Of a stretch of DNA of 64,000 nucleotides, positions 1 through 8,238 are shown piece after piece. Below the pieces are notes generated by a model. That model was given only the letters and a program-made list of their open reading frames with translations. It was not told the DNA's origin and made no database searches. Position 1 is the first letter of the stretch; every line of letters starts with the position of its first letter. The stretch is taken from NCBI GenBank assembly GCA_963775295.1, contig CAVZIK010000006.1:2046001-2110000 (forward strand). Direction: 5' to 3'. Source of the stretch: JAMDEO01 sp963775295. GTDB taxonomy: Bacteria > Actinomycetota > Thermoleophilia > RBG-16-64-13. The position numbers were made by a program, and so were the translations under genes.

Positions 1-1
1 T

Positions 2-448
2 GTGCGGGTGGAGATCGGGATCGACGCCCATGTACCCACCAGCTTCATAGGCTACGAGGCTGCCCGGGTCGATTTGCACCGGCGCATCGCCTCGGCTGTC
101 AGCTTGGAGGAACTTTCCGATCTGCGGGCGGAGTTGACCGATAGGTTCGGCGAGATACCACAGCCTGTGGACAACCTGATATTTCTCGGCGAGGTACGGG
201 CCACCTTGCAGTCCCTGGGTGCGGACTCTCTGTCGGTGAGGCAGTACCGCCTGGTTATCACAGGCCTGGAACTTCCGCCTGGTTCGCGGGAGAAGCTGCG
301 CGACCTCGACCGCCGCTACGCGTACGCACCCGTGACAGGTCAGCTTTCCTTGGGCCACAGAGGCGACGAGCGCGGCCCGCGCCAGGTAGTCCGTGAGGTA
401 CTGGATGATATACTCGGGCTCGCTGTCGGGGAGGCTGTGGTTGAGTAA
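2..448 (+). CDS. mfd: Transcription-repair coupling factor Mfd, C-terminal fragment (partial)
   Basis: This is the last 148 residues of a gene that enters from the left edge of the window. The sequence matches the C-terminal D7 (TRCF) domain of Mfd, with a Val-Asp-Ala-His start followed by an Arg-rich helix (DLHRRIA) and the block LTDRFGEIPQPVDNL, which is typical of that domain. Mfd is a DNA translocase that removes RNA polymerase stalled at lesions and recruits UvrA; D7 is the autoinhibitory domain masking the UvrB-like surface. The helicase motors lie outside the window. The stop codon overlaps a possible TTG of the next gene, suggesting co-transcription. Placement before a PPIase and mazG resembles the mfd neighbourhood of Gram-positive bacteria. 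Confidence 0.88.
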   Translation: MRVEIGIDAHVPTSFIGYEAARVDLHRRIASAVSLEELSDLRAELTDRFGEIPQPVDNLIFLGEVRATLQSLGADSLSVRQYRLVITGLELPPGSREKLRDLDRRYAYAPVTGQLSLGHRGDERGPRQVVREVLDDILGLAVGEAVVE

Positions 449-464
449 GAAGGAGAGTTCTCGC

Positions 465-1523
465 GTGATCAGGTGGTGCGCCGCGGGCGTACTGCTTCTG
501 GCGCTCGCCGCGATCGCGGGGTGCGGGGGTAACCTGCCCAAGGGCTCGGTCGCGCAGGTGGGGCAGAAGCTGATCACTCAGGAGCAGTTCGACACTCTCA
601 AGACTGCCGAGGAGGCCGCCGGCCGCGCCCCCAACAAGGATTCGCAGAAAGTCGATTACACTCGCTTCGAGCAGAGCCTCGCCCAGTATCTGGTCACGAT
701 CGAAGTCCTGAATCAGAAAGCCGCCTCATTGTCTGTGGCCGTTACCGATCAGGACGTTCAGGATGAGATCGCCAAGATCGAAGACATGTTCGACAATAGC
801 GAGGAGCGTTTCAACGCGGCCCTGAAGAAGCAGAACATGACCCTGGACCAACTCACCCAATCTACCCACGATCGGCTTCTTCTCGAGCGCATGACGGCAG
901 CCGTCACGACGGGCTTGGCCGTGACCGACGAAGAGGCTAAGGCCTATTATGAGGCTCACAAGACCGAATACGTTCAGCAGGAAGAGCGGAAGACCAGCCA
1001 CATTCTGATCTCGCCGTTCCAGGTCGGCGAGGGGACGACGGCGACCTCCGTCCCCACCCAGGCCGACTGGGATGCGGCGGAGGCGGAGGCGGAGAAAGTG
1101 CGCGGGGAGATCCAGAACGGAGCCGACTTTTCTTCCGAGGCGAAAATGTACTCCGACGATACCACGACCAAAGATGCCGGAGGCGCCTTGGGCCTGATCA
1201 CCAGGGGGCAGATGGTGCCGGCATTCGAGGCAGCTGTGTTCAGCCTGAAGAAGGGTGAACTCTCGCAGCCGGTCAAGACTCAGTACGGTTATCACCTGAT
1301 CGAAGTGACGGATATCATCCCGGAGAAACAGCTTAGCTACGATGAGGTCTCCGAGAACATCAAGAGTTCGCTACTGGCGCGCAAGAAGTCCGACGCCTGG
1401 CAGGTTTGGCTCGCGAAGCAGGAGAGCGAGTTGGGCGTGGAGTATCGGAATGGCTTGAAGCCTGCGGCCGCCACGACGAGCACCATCGAGGCTGCAACCA
1501 CGACTACGACTCAGGGGAAGTGA
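465..1523 (+). CDS. Peptidyl-prolyl cis-trans isomerase lipoprotein (SurA/PrsA-like, parvulin type)
   Basis: This is a predicted extracytoplasmic foldase of 352 residues. The GTG at 465 is chosen as start because an ideal ribosome site (GAAGGAG) ends nine bases before it; the TTG at 441 lacks one. Residues 1-20 form a lipoprotein signal ending in the lipobox Ile-Ala-Gly-Cys. A SurA-like helical chaperone region follows (about 30-165). The parvulin domain lies at about 175-300, starting at TSHILIS and ending at QYGYHLIEV, with the GGALG and MVPAFE blocks of the family. The tail is Thr-rich, like other surface proteins here. It probably assists folding of exported proteins at the outer face of the membrane. 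It sits between mfd and mazG. Confidence 0.88.
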   Translation: MIRWCAAGVLLLALAAIAGCGGNLPKGSVAQVGQKLITQEQFDTLKTAEEAAGRAPNKDSQKVDYTRFEQSLAQYLVTIEVLNQKAASLSVAVTDQDVQDEIAKIEDMFDNSEERFNAALKKQNMTLDQLTQSTHDRLLLERMTAAVTTGLAVTDEEAKAYYEAHKTEYVQQEERKTSHILISPFQVGEGTTATSVPTQADWDAAEAEAEKVRGEIQNGADFSSEAKMYSDDTTTKDAGGALGLITRGQMVPAFEAAVFSLKKGELSQPVKTQYGYHLIEVTDIIPEKQLSYDEVSENIKSSLLARKKSDAWQVWLAKQESELGVEYRNGLKPAAATTSTIEAATTTTTQGK

Positions 1524-1529
1524 TCGACC

Positions 1530-2372
1530 TTGGCAACTGACGGCTCGGAAGACGGTCTTCCGGAAGCTGCCGACCCACATCGGGAAGAGATCGTCGACGA
1601 ACTCTGGGGATTATACGAGCTAACCAGGAAGCTCAGGCGAGAGTGTCCCTGGGACCGAAAGCAGACCCAGGAGAGCATCGTCGCGTACACGCTGGAAGAG
1701 ACGTACGAACTGGTGGACAACATCCGTAACCGCCGCGAAGGGGGCGGTGACGAGGCCGTGAGGTCGGAGCTCGGCGATCTTCTGTTCCAGGTGTATTTCA
1801 TTGCCTGCGTGGCGGAGGAGGAAGGCCTCTACGATCTGGGTGATGTAGCTTCCGGTATTCACCGCAAGCTGGTACGACGGCATCCCCACATATTTGCGGA
1901 CGCCTGTGCTGAAACTCCGGATGATGTCCGACGGAATTGGGAAACCATCAAGCGAGTATCAGAGGGCCGGGAAGGCATCTTCCACGACGTGCCGTCCGCG
2001 TTTCCCTCAACTTTGCTGGCCCAGAAGCTCCAACAGCGAGCCGCGGCTGTGGGTTTCGATTGGGATGAGGCGCATGAAGTTCTTGCCAAACTGAAGGAAG
2101 AGACGGCTGAGATCGAGCACGAGTTGACCACGGGCGGGGCAGTAGAGATGGTCGCCGCCGAGATGGGCGATCTGCTTTTCTCCGTTGTGAACTTGGCGCG
2201 CAAGCTGAAGGTGGACCCGGAGTTGGCCCTTCGCGGTTCAGCCCTACGCTTTCGCGAGCGCGTCGAGGAGGCTGCGCGTATAGCCGGGAGCCACGGCCTT
2301 GTCTTCGAAGATCTGGCTCTCGAGGAGCAAGAAACGTACTATCAACACGCCAAGAAGGGACTGAGAAAATGA
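1530..2372 (+). CDS. mazG: Nucleoside triphosphate pyrophosphohydrolase MazG
   Basis: This 280-residue protein has two tandem MazG domains (about 25-130 and 165-265). The first carries CPWDRKQT, the metal-binding EETYE helix and ELGDLLFQV; the second repeats EETAEIEHEL and EMGDLLFSV. MazG hydrolyses noncanonical or excess (d)NTPs to monophosphates and pyrophosphate, a house-cleaning role also linked to stress responses. The start is TTG at 1530, preceded by an AGGGGAAG-like ribosome site. The end overlaps the enolase start by four bases (ATGA), so the two are translationally coupled. The methylase domain that is fused to MazG in B. subtilis YabN is absent. Confidence 0.93.
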   Translation: MATDGSEDGLPEAADPHREEIVDELWGLYELTRKLRRECPWDRKQTQESIVAYTLEETYELVDNIRNRREGGGDEAVRSELGDLLFQVYFIACVAEEEGLYDLGDVASGIHRKLVRRHPHIFADACAETPDDVRRNWETIKRVSEGREGIFHDVPSAFPSTLLAQKLQQRAAAVGFDWDEAHEVLAKLKEETAEIEHELTTGGAVEMVAAEMGDLLFSVVNLARKLKVDPELALRGSALRFRERVEEAARIAGSHGLVFEDLALEEQETYYQHAKKGLRK

Positions 2373-3661
2373 CCGTGATAGTGAACGTCTATGGTCGGCA
2401 GATTCTAGACTCCAGGGGCAATCCCACGGTCGAAGTCGACGTCGAGTTGGCGAGTGGTGCACGAGGGCGCGCCGCGGTCCCGTCCGGAGCTTCAACGGGT
2501 TCCTTCGAAGCGGTCGAACTGCGGGACGGCAGCGGGGCCTATGGGGGTAAGGGCGTCCTGAAGGCCGTCGAGCACGTCAACGAGACCATCGCAGATCTTC
2601 TGATCGGGTTCGATGCCACCGAGCAGAGGGGGCTCGATCTTGCGATGATCGAAGCGGATGGGACTCCCAACAAGGGAGTTTTGGGAGCCAACGCGATCCT
2701 GGGCACCTCACTTGCCGTCGCGAAGGCCGCGGCCGAAGCCCTGGAGTTGCCGCTCTACCGTTATATTGGCGGGGTGAATGCTCACGTCCTCCCGGTTCCG
2801 ATGATGAACATCCTCAACGGCGGCAAGCACGCCGACAACAACGTTGATCTTCAGGAATTCATGTGCGTGCCAATTGGCGCGACCACCTACAGCGACGGCC
2901 TGCGTATGAGCGTAGAGGTTTTCCATTCGCTCAAGAAGGTGCTGGCAGGTCGCGGCCTCTCCACGGCGGTTGGTGACGAGGGCGGTTTCGCCCCCAATCT
3001 GGCCAGCAATGAGGAGGCCATAAAGGTTATCCTCGAGTCGGTGGAGAAGGCGGGATACACTCCCGGCGCGGACGTGGGAATCGCCCTCGATCCTGCGGCC
3101 AGCGAGTTTTTCGACACGGCTCAAGGCGCCTATGTCCTGGCCGGTGAAGGTCGTTCCCTCAAGCCGGCGGAGATGGCCGCTTACTATGCCGACCTGTGCG
3201 CGCGCTATCCGATCGTGAGCATAGAGGACGGCATGGCCGAGGAGGATTGGGAAGGCTGGGCCGCTCTGACGACCATGGTCGGTGACTCGATTCAACTCGT
3301 GGGGGATGATCTTTTCGTGACCAACGTGGAGCGTCTGGCAATGGGTATCGAACGCCACGTGGCAAACAGCATCCTCATCAAGCTGAACCAGATAGGGACA
3401 CTCAGCGAGACGCTCGACGCCATCGAAATGGCTCACCGCGCGGGCTATACGGCCGTGGTCAGTCATCGCTCCGGCGAAACCGAGGACAGCACCATCGCCG
3501 ATCTCGTGGTGGCGACGAACGCCGGCCAGATCAAGACGGGCGCTCCCTGCCGGGGAGAACGCACGGCGAAGTACAACCAATTGCTGCGTATTGAAGAACA
3601 ACTCGGCCCCTTGGCCCACTATGCCGGGAAGGCCGCTTTCACCCGTAAAGGTTCCCGCTAA
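2369..3661 (+). CDS. eno: Enolase (phosphopyruvate hydratase)
   Basis: A full-length enolase of 430 residues converting 2-phosphoglycerate to phosphoenolpyruvate in glycolysis. Family marks seen are GNPTVEVDVEL near the N-terminus, the GASTG substrate loop and the metal-binding acidic residues in ALDPAAS, SIEDG and GDDLFVTN. The catalytic Lys lies in ILIKLNQIGT and the signature SHRSGETEDSTIADL follows. The C-terminus has the usual GAPCRGERTAKYNQLLRIEE block. It overlaps mazG by four bases. A short perfect inverted repeat follows the stop. Length and motifs leave no doubt about the identity. Confidence 0.98.
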   Translation: MTVIVNVYGRQILDSRGNPTVEVDVELASGARGRAAVPSGASTGSFEAVELRDGSGAYGGKGVLKAVEHVNETIADLLIGFDATEQRGLDLAMIEADGTPNKGVLGANAILGTSLAVAKAAAEALELPLYRYIGGVNAHVLPVPMMNILNGGKHADNNVDLQEFMCVPIGATTYSDGLRMSVEVFHSLKKVLAGRGLSTAVGDEGGFAPNLASNEEAIKVILESVEKAGYTPGADVGIALDPAASEFFDTAQGAYVLAGEGRSLKPAEMAAYYADLCARYPIVSIEDGMAEEDWEGWAALTTMVGDSIQLVGDDLFVTNVERLAMGIERHVANSILIKLNQIGTLSETLDAIEMAHRAGYTAVVSHRSGETEDSTIADLVVATNAGQIKTGAPCRGERTAKYNQLLRIEEQLGPLAHYAGKAAFTRKGSR

Positions 3662-3675
3662 CGTCAGGCTGACGT
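3661..3675. promoter_or_regulatory. Short inverted repeat after eno
   Basis: ACGTCA-GGC-TGACGT is a perfect 6-3-6 inverted repeat beginning right at the end of the eno stop codon and about 40 bases before the division gene. It is too short and lacks a T-run, so it is not a convincing terminator. It could be a weak hairpin or a protein-binding palindrome. Confidence 0.25.
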
Positions 3676-3715
3676 GGAGGACACCTGGGTGTCGAGCGCG
3701 AACTACAGATGAAGT

Positions 3716-4267
3716 ATGGCAAGTGCAAGTTTAGAGTCCAGGCAGAGTCCGACAACAGGGGCGGTCCCCGCGCAAGCTCGAGGGTCGCGTTTCGCTGCTC
3801 GCCGCCGGATACTTGTCGCGATCTTGCTCTGCCTTCTCGTGGGCCTGGCCGTCGCGGCCAACTATGGCCCACTGACTCACTATGTGGACGCGCGCTCTCG
3901 TCTCGAGAAACGGACCTCCGAGGTGGCCACTCTGGCGGCGAAGAACGCCGAACTCCAGACTCGACTTTCAAAGTTGCTCCAACCGGGCTACTTGGAAGAG
4001 CTCGCCCGGCAAGAGCTCACCTACTCCCTGCCTGGTGAAGATCTTTTCATTGTCACAGGAGAGTCGACCACCCCGACCGACGGCACCGGGGCGGGCGGCC
4101 TCGGCGTCGGCGGGAGCGCCTCGCGATCCGATCCTGTGGGGGCCAATGGCGCATCCGGCTCCACAACCGTTTCCGGAACGTCAGACCAGACAACGCCGGG
4201 AGACGGCGACAATACCCATCCTGGTTTTCTGGAAAGACTACTTTCCGGTATCGCGAACTTGTTCTAG
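3716..4267 (+). CDS. Septum formation initiator family protein (FtsB/DivIC-like)
   Basis: This 183-residue bitopic membrane protein has the layout of DivIC/FtsB. A short basic cytoplasmic end is followed by one membrane segment (about 31-50, ILVAILLCLLVGLAVAANYG). A coiled-coil region (about 58-92) then leads into the conserved QPGYLEELARQEL-YSLPGEDLF element. The final 70 residues are a Gly/Ser/Thr/Pro-rich tail not present in the short family members. Such proteins link FtsL/FtsQ in the divisome and help activate septal wall synthesis. The ATG at 3716 is the first usable start; an upstream in-frame GTG is cut off by a stop. It is followed by a wall-active deacetylase, which fits an envelope theme. 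Confidence 0.82.
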   Translation: MASASLESRQSPTTGAVPAQARGSRFAARRRILVAILLCLLVGLAVAANYGPLTHYVDARSRLEKRTSEVATLAAKNAELQTRLSKLLQPGYLEELARQELTYSLPGEDLFIVTGESTTPTDGTGAGGLGVGGSASRSDPVGANGASGSTTVSGTSDQTTPGDGDNTHPGFLERLLSGIANLF

Positions 4268-4299
4268 TCTTGCCTCCTGTTCGTCCGGGGTGACGACAG

Positions 4300-5460
4300 A
4301 TGCGTGAGCCCCCCGGAGATTATCGGCCAGCCTCTCGGGTCTCCCGCTCTCGGCCGCCGAGAGAGCGGAGGTCTCGTGTTCTCGCGGTGATCGTTCTGAT
4401 CGTTGCAGCTATCGTGTTACTGATTGGGGGCTTGTCCTTGAGGTCGTCTGATTCGGGCGGCGTGAGTGGCAAGGCGACCACTCCCTTCAGTATTCTTCCC
4501 ATCGCGCCTCAGAACCTGGATGGATCTTCAGGAAGTTCGGCCGCAGGGACGGACAACGGCGCCGCCGTAACGGACTCCCCGACGAGTACGAGCGTGCTGT
4601 CGCAAGCTCCCCTTGGCGAAGGCGAGGCCGTCTCTGTCTCCGGCACAGGGGCAGTGGGTCCGCTGGCCGTAGTGGGGGGAGACGCCGGCGAGATGAGTTC
4701 CACCGGCCCCATGTTTCTGAAAGCGGGCGGTTCGGCTCTGGGGCGGAACTCATCCAGCCTTATGGCGGCTGCTGCTGTTGCCAGCGCTGCTGACGTTCCT
4801 GTCCTCATGTACCACTACGTCGGGGATGTGCCACCTCCCTCGGGACCCTTTGCGAGCAATCTCACCGTGAGGACGGGCGACTTCGAAGATCAGATGCGCT
4901 ACTTGGCAGACAATCGTTACCAGACGGTCGGCTTGGGTGATCTCTATCTGGCCAAGCTGGGATTGAAAAGTCTTCCGCCCAGGTCGGTCATTCTCACGTT
5001 TGATGACGGGGGGCTCGACAACTATCAAGTGGCTTTTCCCATTCTTGTGAAGAACGGCCTGAGGGCGACCTTTTTTGTCATCACGGATAAGGTCGGGGCG
5101 GCCGGGCAGATGGACTGGGATGACCTCCGGGTGATGGCAGACCAGGGGATGTCCATCGAGTCACATACCGTCTCCCACCCCCTCGATCTGCGGACCCTCG
5201 ACGACGACGGACTCGCGCGGGAGTTGGGTGACTCGAAGGCGGCTATAGCGGAGAAGCTCGGGCTCACGCCCGAATCGCTGAGCTATCCGTCGGGGAAATA
5301 CGATCAGCGGGTCATCGCGGCGGCGAAGGCGGCGGGTTACCTCACGGCCGTCGGCACGAACTCGGGCTCCGATGTGGGCGCCGATGCCAACTTCGAGATC
5401 CGCCGAATCAGAGTTCTGGCGTTCGAATCGACCGAGGACTTCTCCTCCTCTCTCCGATGA
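4300..5460 (+). CDS. Membrane-anchored polysaccharide deacetylase (NodB domain)
   Basis: A 386-residue carbohydrate esterase family 4 protein. An Arg-rich N-terminus precedes one membrane anchor (about 27-46). A long Ser/Thr/Gly-rich spacer (to about 165) leads to the catalytic domain, which begins at PVLMYHYVG. Motif 1 (TFDDG) supplies the catalytic base and metal Asp, and motif 2 is SHTVSHP. The SYPSGKYD block resembles motif 3. It probably removes N-acetyl or O-acetyl groups from peptidoglycan or a surface polysaccharide outside the cell. Its stop overlaps the next start by four bases. The exact substrate cannot be read from sequence. Confidence 0.9.
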   Translation: MREPPGDYRPASRVSRSRPPRERRSRVLAVIVLIVAAIVLLIGGLSLRSSDSGGVSGKATTPFSILPIAPQNLDGSSGSSAAGTDNGAAVTDSPTSTSVLSQAPLGEGEAVSVSGTGAVGPLAVVGGDAGEMSSTGPMFLKAGGSALGRNSSSLMAAAAVASAADVPVLMYHYVGDVPPPSGPFASNLTVRTGDFEDQMRYLADNRYQTVGLGDLYLAKLGLKSLPPRSVILTFDDGGLDNYQVAFPILVKNGLRATFFVITDKVGAAGQMDWDDLRVMADQGMSIESHTVSHPLDLRTLDDDGLARELGDSKAAIAEKLGLTPESLSYPSGKYDQRVIAAAKAAGYLTAVGTNSGSDVGADANFEIRRIRVLAFESTEDFSSSLR

Positions 5461-6977
5461 GTGCCTCCGGACGTGCGGCGAGTCTGGCCGCGGACGACGC
5501 GGCGGTGGTCGCCGGCCAGTTGGACCGGATTCCGCGAAATGTAACCGGCGTGGCGGTACGGTGTCGGTTTGGACTTCCAGCCGTGATCGAGAGTGCCCCC
5601 GTTTTATCGGGGGGCAGCCCGAACCCGACCCTGCTGTATCTCACCTGTCCGGCCTTGACTGCGTACGTGAGTGGGATTGAGGCCGGCGGGGGGGTTAAGG
5701 CATTCAGGGAGAGGTGTCGCGAAGACCAAGCTCTCAGCCGCGCAATCGGCGAAGTCACCACCATCTATCGGAATCGCCGTGCGCATCTGGCCGGGGTCGG
5801 AGGTGTGGGAGCGCGTCTCGACGCCGGGATAGGTGGCCCCGTCGGTCCGGAGAGGGCCTCCTGCCTGCACGCGTACGCGGCGGCCTTCTTGGCGGTGGGA
5901 TCGGGTTGGCTCGCTCAGCGGAATGAGTCGGGGGATCGGGCACTGAGAGCGCGGGATCTGATGGGCAGAGTCGCCCGAATATGGGCGGATATCTTTTCTG
6001 GGGTCGACGAGCCCTGGTGTTCCGACCGCCGCTGCGCCCGGTGGACTGGATGTACCCGGCGAGCGGTCATCGACGTGGGCACCATCTCCGTCCGGCTTCT
6101 CGTTGCGGACGCCACCGATCTCAGAACGGACGACGTAGTGCGGAGGGCCGAAGTGACGCGTTTGGGCCAAGGCCTGGGTGCCCGTGGGCGCCTGTCGCCG
6201 GAGGCGATGGGGCGTACCGCTGAGGTGGTGAGCAGGTACGTCGAGGAGGCTCGAACTCTGGGCGCCGGGTGCGTCACCTTGGTTGGGACCAGCGCGGCTC
6301 GAGAAGCCGCAGACGGGCGGGCGTTCATCGATGGCCTGGGAAGGCAGCATCGGATTGGAGCTCGAGTGCTCTCGGGTGAAGACGAGGCGCGGCTTGCGTA
6401 TGCCGGAGCTTCGACGGACATCCGCTCCGACCTGGTGGTGTTGGATGTCGGAGGGGGTAGTACGGAACTTATTGCCAGGAAGGAAGATGGAGTTCTTGAC
6501 TGGGTGAGCCTGGACCTGGGAGCAAGCCGAGCTACCGAGCGCTGGCTGACCGGGGACCCGCCGACGGAAGCGCAGCTCAAGAGTGCGTATCGGGAGGCAT
6601 GCACCAGATTGCACGGACTGCGTTCACGCTTTGGTTCGGTCGGCGCAGAGCGAGAAGGCGAAGGCCGGATCCTGGTGGGGGTCGCGGGTACTGTCACGAC
6701 GCTTGCCTGTTTAGACGCGGGACTTGAGGTATACGACCGGGACGTGGTGCATCTGAGGGAATTGAGGGCCGAGACGGTTACAGGGCTACTGGCAGACCTG
6801 GTCAGCATGACCGCCTTGGAACGAGCCGGGTTGCCGTGCGTGCAGGAAGGCCGCGCCGCGGTTATCATCGGCGGCGCGGTGGTACTTCTCGCCGTCATGG
6901 AATCGCTTGGATTCGGTCGCTTAAAGGTGTCCGAACGGGACTTGCTCGACGGTTTGATCATGCTTGGGGCATGCTAA
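5457..6977 (+). CDS. ppx: DUF501 domain fused to exopolyphosphatase / guanosine pentaphosphate phosphatase (Ppx/GppA)
   Basis: A 506-residue two-part protein in one open frame. Residues 1 to about 165 match DUF501, with VAVRCRFGLPAVIE, the LLYLTCP block and the late SCLHAYAAAFL block. A Cys/Arg-rich joint (CSDRRCARWTGC, about 185-200) leads directly into an ASKHA-fold phosphatase. That part shows VIDVGTISVRLL (phosphate 1; the usual Asn of GTNS is Ile), GTSAARE, SGEDEARLAYAG, and the DVGGGSTELI phosphate-2 loop. The second part should hydrolyse polyphosphate or pppGpp. In many actinobacteria DUF501 and ppx are adjacent separate genes, so fusion is unusual. It overlaps the deacetylase by four bases. 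Confidence 0.88.
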   Translation: MSASGRAASLAADDAAVVAGQLDRIPRNVTGVAVRCRFGLPAVIESAPVLSGGSPNPTLLYLTCPALTAYVSGIEAGGGVKAFRERCREDQALSRAIGEVTTIYRNRRAHLAGVGGVGARLDAGIGGPVGPERASCLHAYAAAFLAVGSGWLAQRNESGDRALRARDLMGRVARIWADIFSGVDEPWCSDRRCARWTGCTRRAVIDVGTISVRLLVADATDLRTDDVVRRAEVTRLGQGLGARGRLSPEAMGRTAEVVSRYVEEARTLGAGCVTLVGTSAAREAADGRAFIDGLGRQHRIGARVLSGEDEARLAYAGASTDIRSDLVVLDVGGGSTELIARKEDGVLDWVSLDLGASRATERWLTGDPPTEAQLKSAYREACTRLHGLRSRFGSVGAEREGEGRILVGVAGTVTTLACLDAGLEVYDRDVVHLRELRAETVTGLLADLVSMTALERAGLPCVQEGRAAVIIGGAVVLLAVMESLGFGRLKVSERDLLDGLIMLGAC

Positions 6978-7025
6978 GGTAGTCGAAAGGCGGAGCCGGA
7001 CTAAGAAGACGCGGCTCTTAGATGC

Positions 7026-7107
7026 GCCGGAGTGGCGGAATGGCAGACGCAACGGTCTTAAACACCGTAGGGCTACGCCCGTGCGGGTTCGAGTCCCGCC
7101 TCCGGCA
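7026..7107 (+). tRNA. tRNA-Leu (anticodon TAA)
   Basis: An 82-base tRNA folds with acceptor arms GCCGGAG and CTCCGGC and discriminator A. The anticodon stem is ACGGT/ACCGT with loop CTTAAAC, giving anticodon TAA. The long class II variable arm (AGGGC...GCCC) and TTCGAGT T-loop are present. CCA is not encoded. Confidence 0.97.
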
Positions 7108-7491
7108 TTAGTGTGATTTGCAGGTAGTTATGCGTTGGCAACCCAGTTGTGGGGACCAGCTCTTGGCGCGCATGTGGTCGCGATGATGAGATCTTGCTGA
7201 CGAACTCGTCAGCAGCAAACGGACCGCGGCGGACGGGCCAGCCCTAGATGGGACTCGCGCCTTGCCGTCGGGTCGCGCCTCTCGGGTCGGCCGCCACCCA
7301 ACTTGCCGGCGGGGGCTCCTGCTCTGCCACGATTCCTCTGAATGGACGTGATCACTGACCATCGCCTTAGTCGTAGGCATTGGTAGCGTACTGGAAGCAT
7401 TTGAAAACTGGATGACCAGGTCGTTTCACTTTGGTGCTGAGAGGGCATAGACTTGGGGCCAGTTGACGCCTCGAAATGTTAGGAAGAGCCG
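7108..7491. other. Intergenic region with an 18-base palindrome, no convincing gene
   Basis: About 380 bases separate tRNA-Leu from the next gene. Open frames here have poor composition and no ribosome sites. The one clear element is a perfect inverted repeat at 7196-7213 (GCTGACGA-AC-TCGTCAGC). The promoter of the downstream membrane protein must lie at the right end, but no close match to a -35/-10 pair could be chosen with confidence. Confidence 0.5.
7196..7213. repeat. Perfect 8-2-8 inverted repeat
   Basis: GCTGACGA and TCGTCAGC are separated by two bases. The short loop argues against a hairpin terminator, and the symmetry fits a dimeric protein-binding site. No regulator gene is adjacent, so its role is unknown. 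Confidence 0.45.
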
Positions 7492-7779
7492 ATGGGTACC
7501 GTCGCGGCGTATATCGGAGTTCTCCTCCTGGTGCTCGGCGCGCCTGTGATGTTCCTCGTACTCATGATTGGCGATGCCTGGCAGCGATATTCCAAACGCC
7601 GGGAACTGCTTCAATATTACCGAATCGACACCGTTGACGAGTGGGAAGTGCGAGAATACGTGCGCAAGTCCACAGATCGCTTCGCGGGCCAGACTGAGCG
7701 CCTCGCCGGGATAGTCTTCCTGCTGATACCCGTCGGCTGGGTAATAGCGGCGATTCTTTATCTTATCTACGGGAAGTGA
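7492..7779 (+). CDS. Small two-helix membrane protein, function unknown
   Basis: A 95-residue protein starts at ATG 7492 behind a good ribosome site (AGGAAGAG). It has a membrane segment at about 5-28 and another at about 72-92. A charged loop (QRYSKRRELLQYYRIDTVDEWEVREYVRKS) lies between them. Both ends probably face the same side. No catalytic motif or recognisable family is seen. Coding status rests on the ribosome site, the two clean hydrophobic segments and isolation from other frames. It stands alone between tRNA-Leu and glnS. Confidence 0.7.
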   Translation: MGTVAAYIGVLLLVLGAPVMFLVLMIGDAWQRYSKRRELLQYYRIDTVDEWEVREYVRKSTDRFAGQTERLAGIVFLLIPVGWVIAAILYLIYGK

Positions 7780-8238
7780 CGGCGGCACTGGATCGCACCG
7801 GCCCCCGCCACCCATGATGGTCGTCATGTCGCGTTCATCCGTGGTGTTCCTGTTAGCATGCATGGTCGCGTTTCGACAGCAGTAAACCGAAGGAGGGGTT
7901 GCGCAGGTGACCGTCGGGTAAGTGCCGCACGCCTGCCGCCCAGACCATGCACAGGAAGTCATGAGTGCCCCAAGAGGTCGGTGGCTCGTACGTTGCCTCG
8001 CCTGTCTTTCGCCTATGTTGCGGGAAAACGGGTATGATTTATCGCGCTTGGAGTTAGGGGGGACGCCAGAGCAAAGTCGGGCTTGAGACGCAAACCGCTT
8101 TGGGCTGCGCGCGTGGAGATTTGAGCCGGGCCTCCGGCGTCGGGGCGTAGGTGGGAGCGGTGGTTGTCGACAAATGGGCGCTGATTCTGAAGGTTTCCTA
8201 GCGCGAGGAGTCGCTGTGACCGAGGTAGGAGTGGTGCT
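7780..8238. other. Leader/intergenic region upstream of glnS
   Basis: About 460 bases contain no supported gene. A TATGAT box at 8033-8038 is the best -10 candidate for glnS, which would leave a leader of about 190 bases. The leader is G-rich with several possible short stems. It lacks a recognisable T-box core or the glutamine riboswitch signature. A short frame near 7908 is only five codons long. Confidence 0.4.

Noticed and set aside
2708..3619. 303-codon minus-strand frame inside eno
   Set aside because: It is the antisense of a certain enolase gene, an effect of codon bias in GC-rich DNA.
8140..8238. T-box-like stretch (TAGGTGGGAGCGG) before glnS
   Set aside because: It departs from the T-box core AGGGTGGNACCGCG at key positions and no specifier or terminator stem was found.
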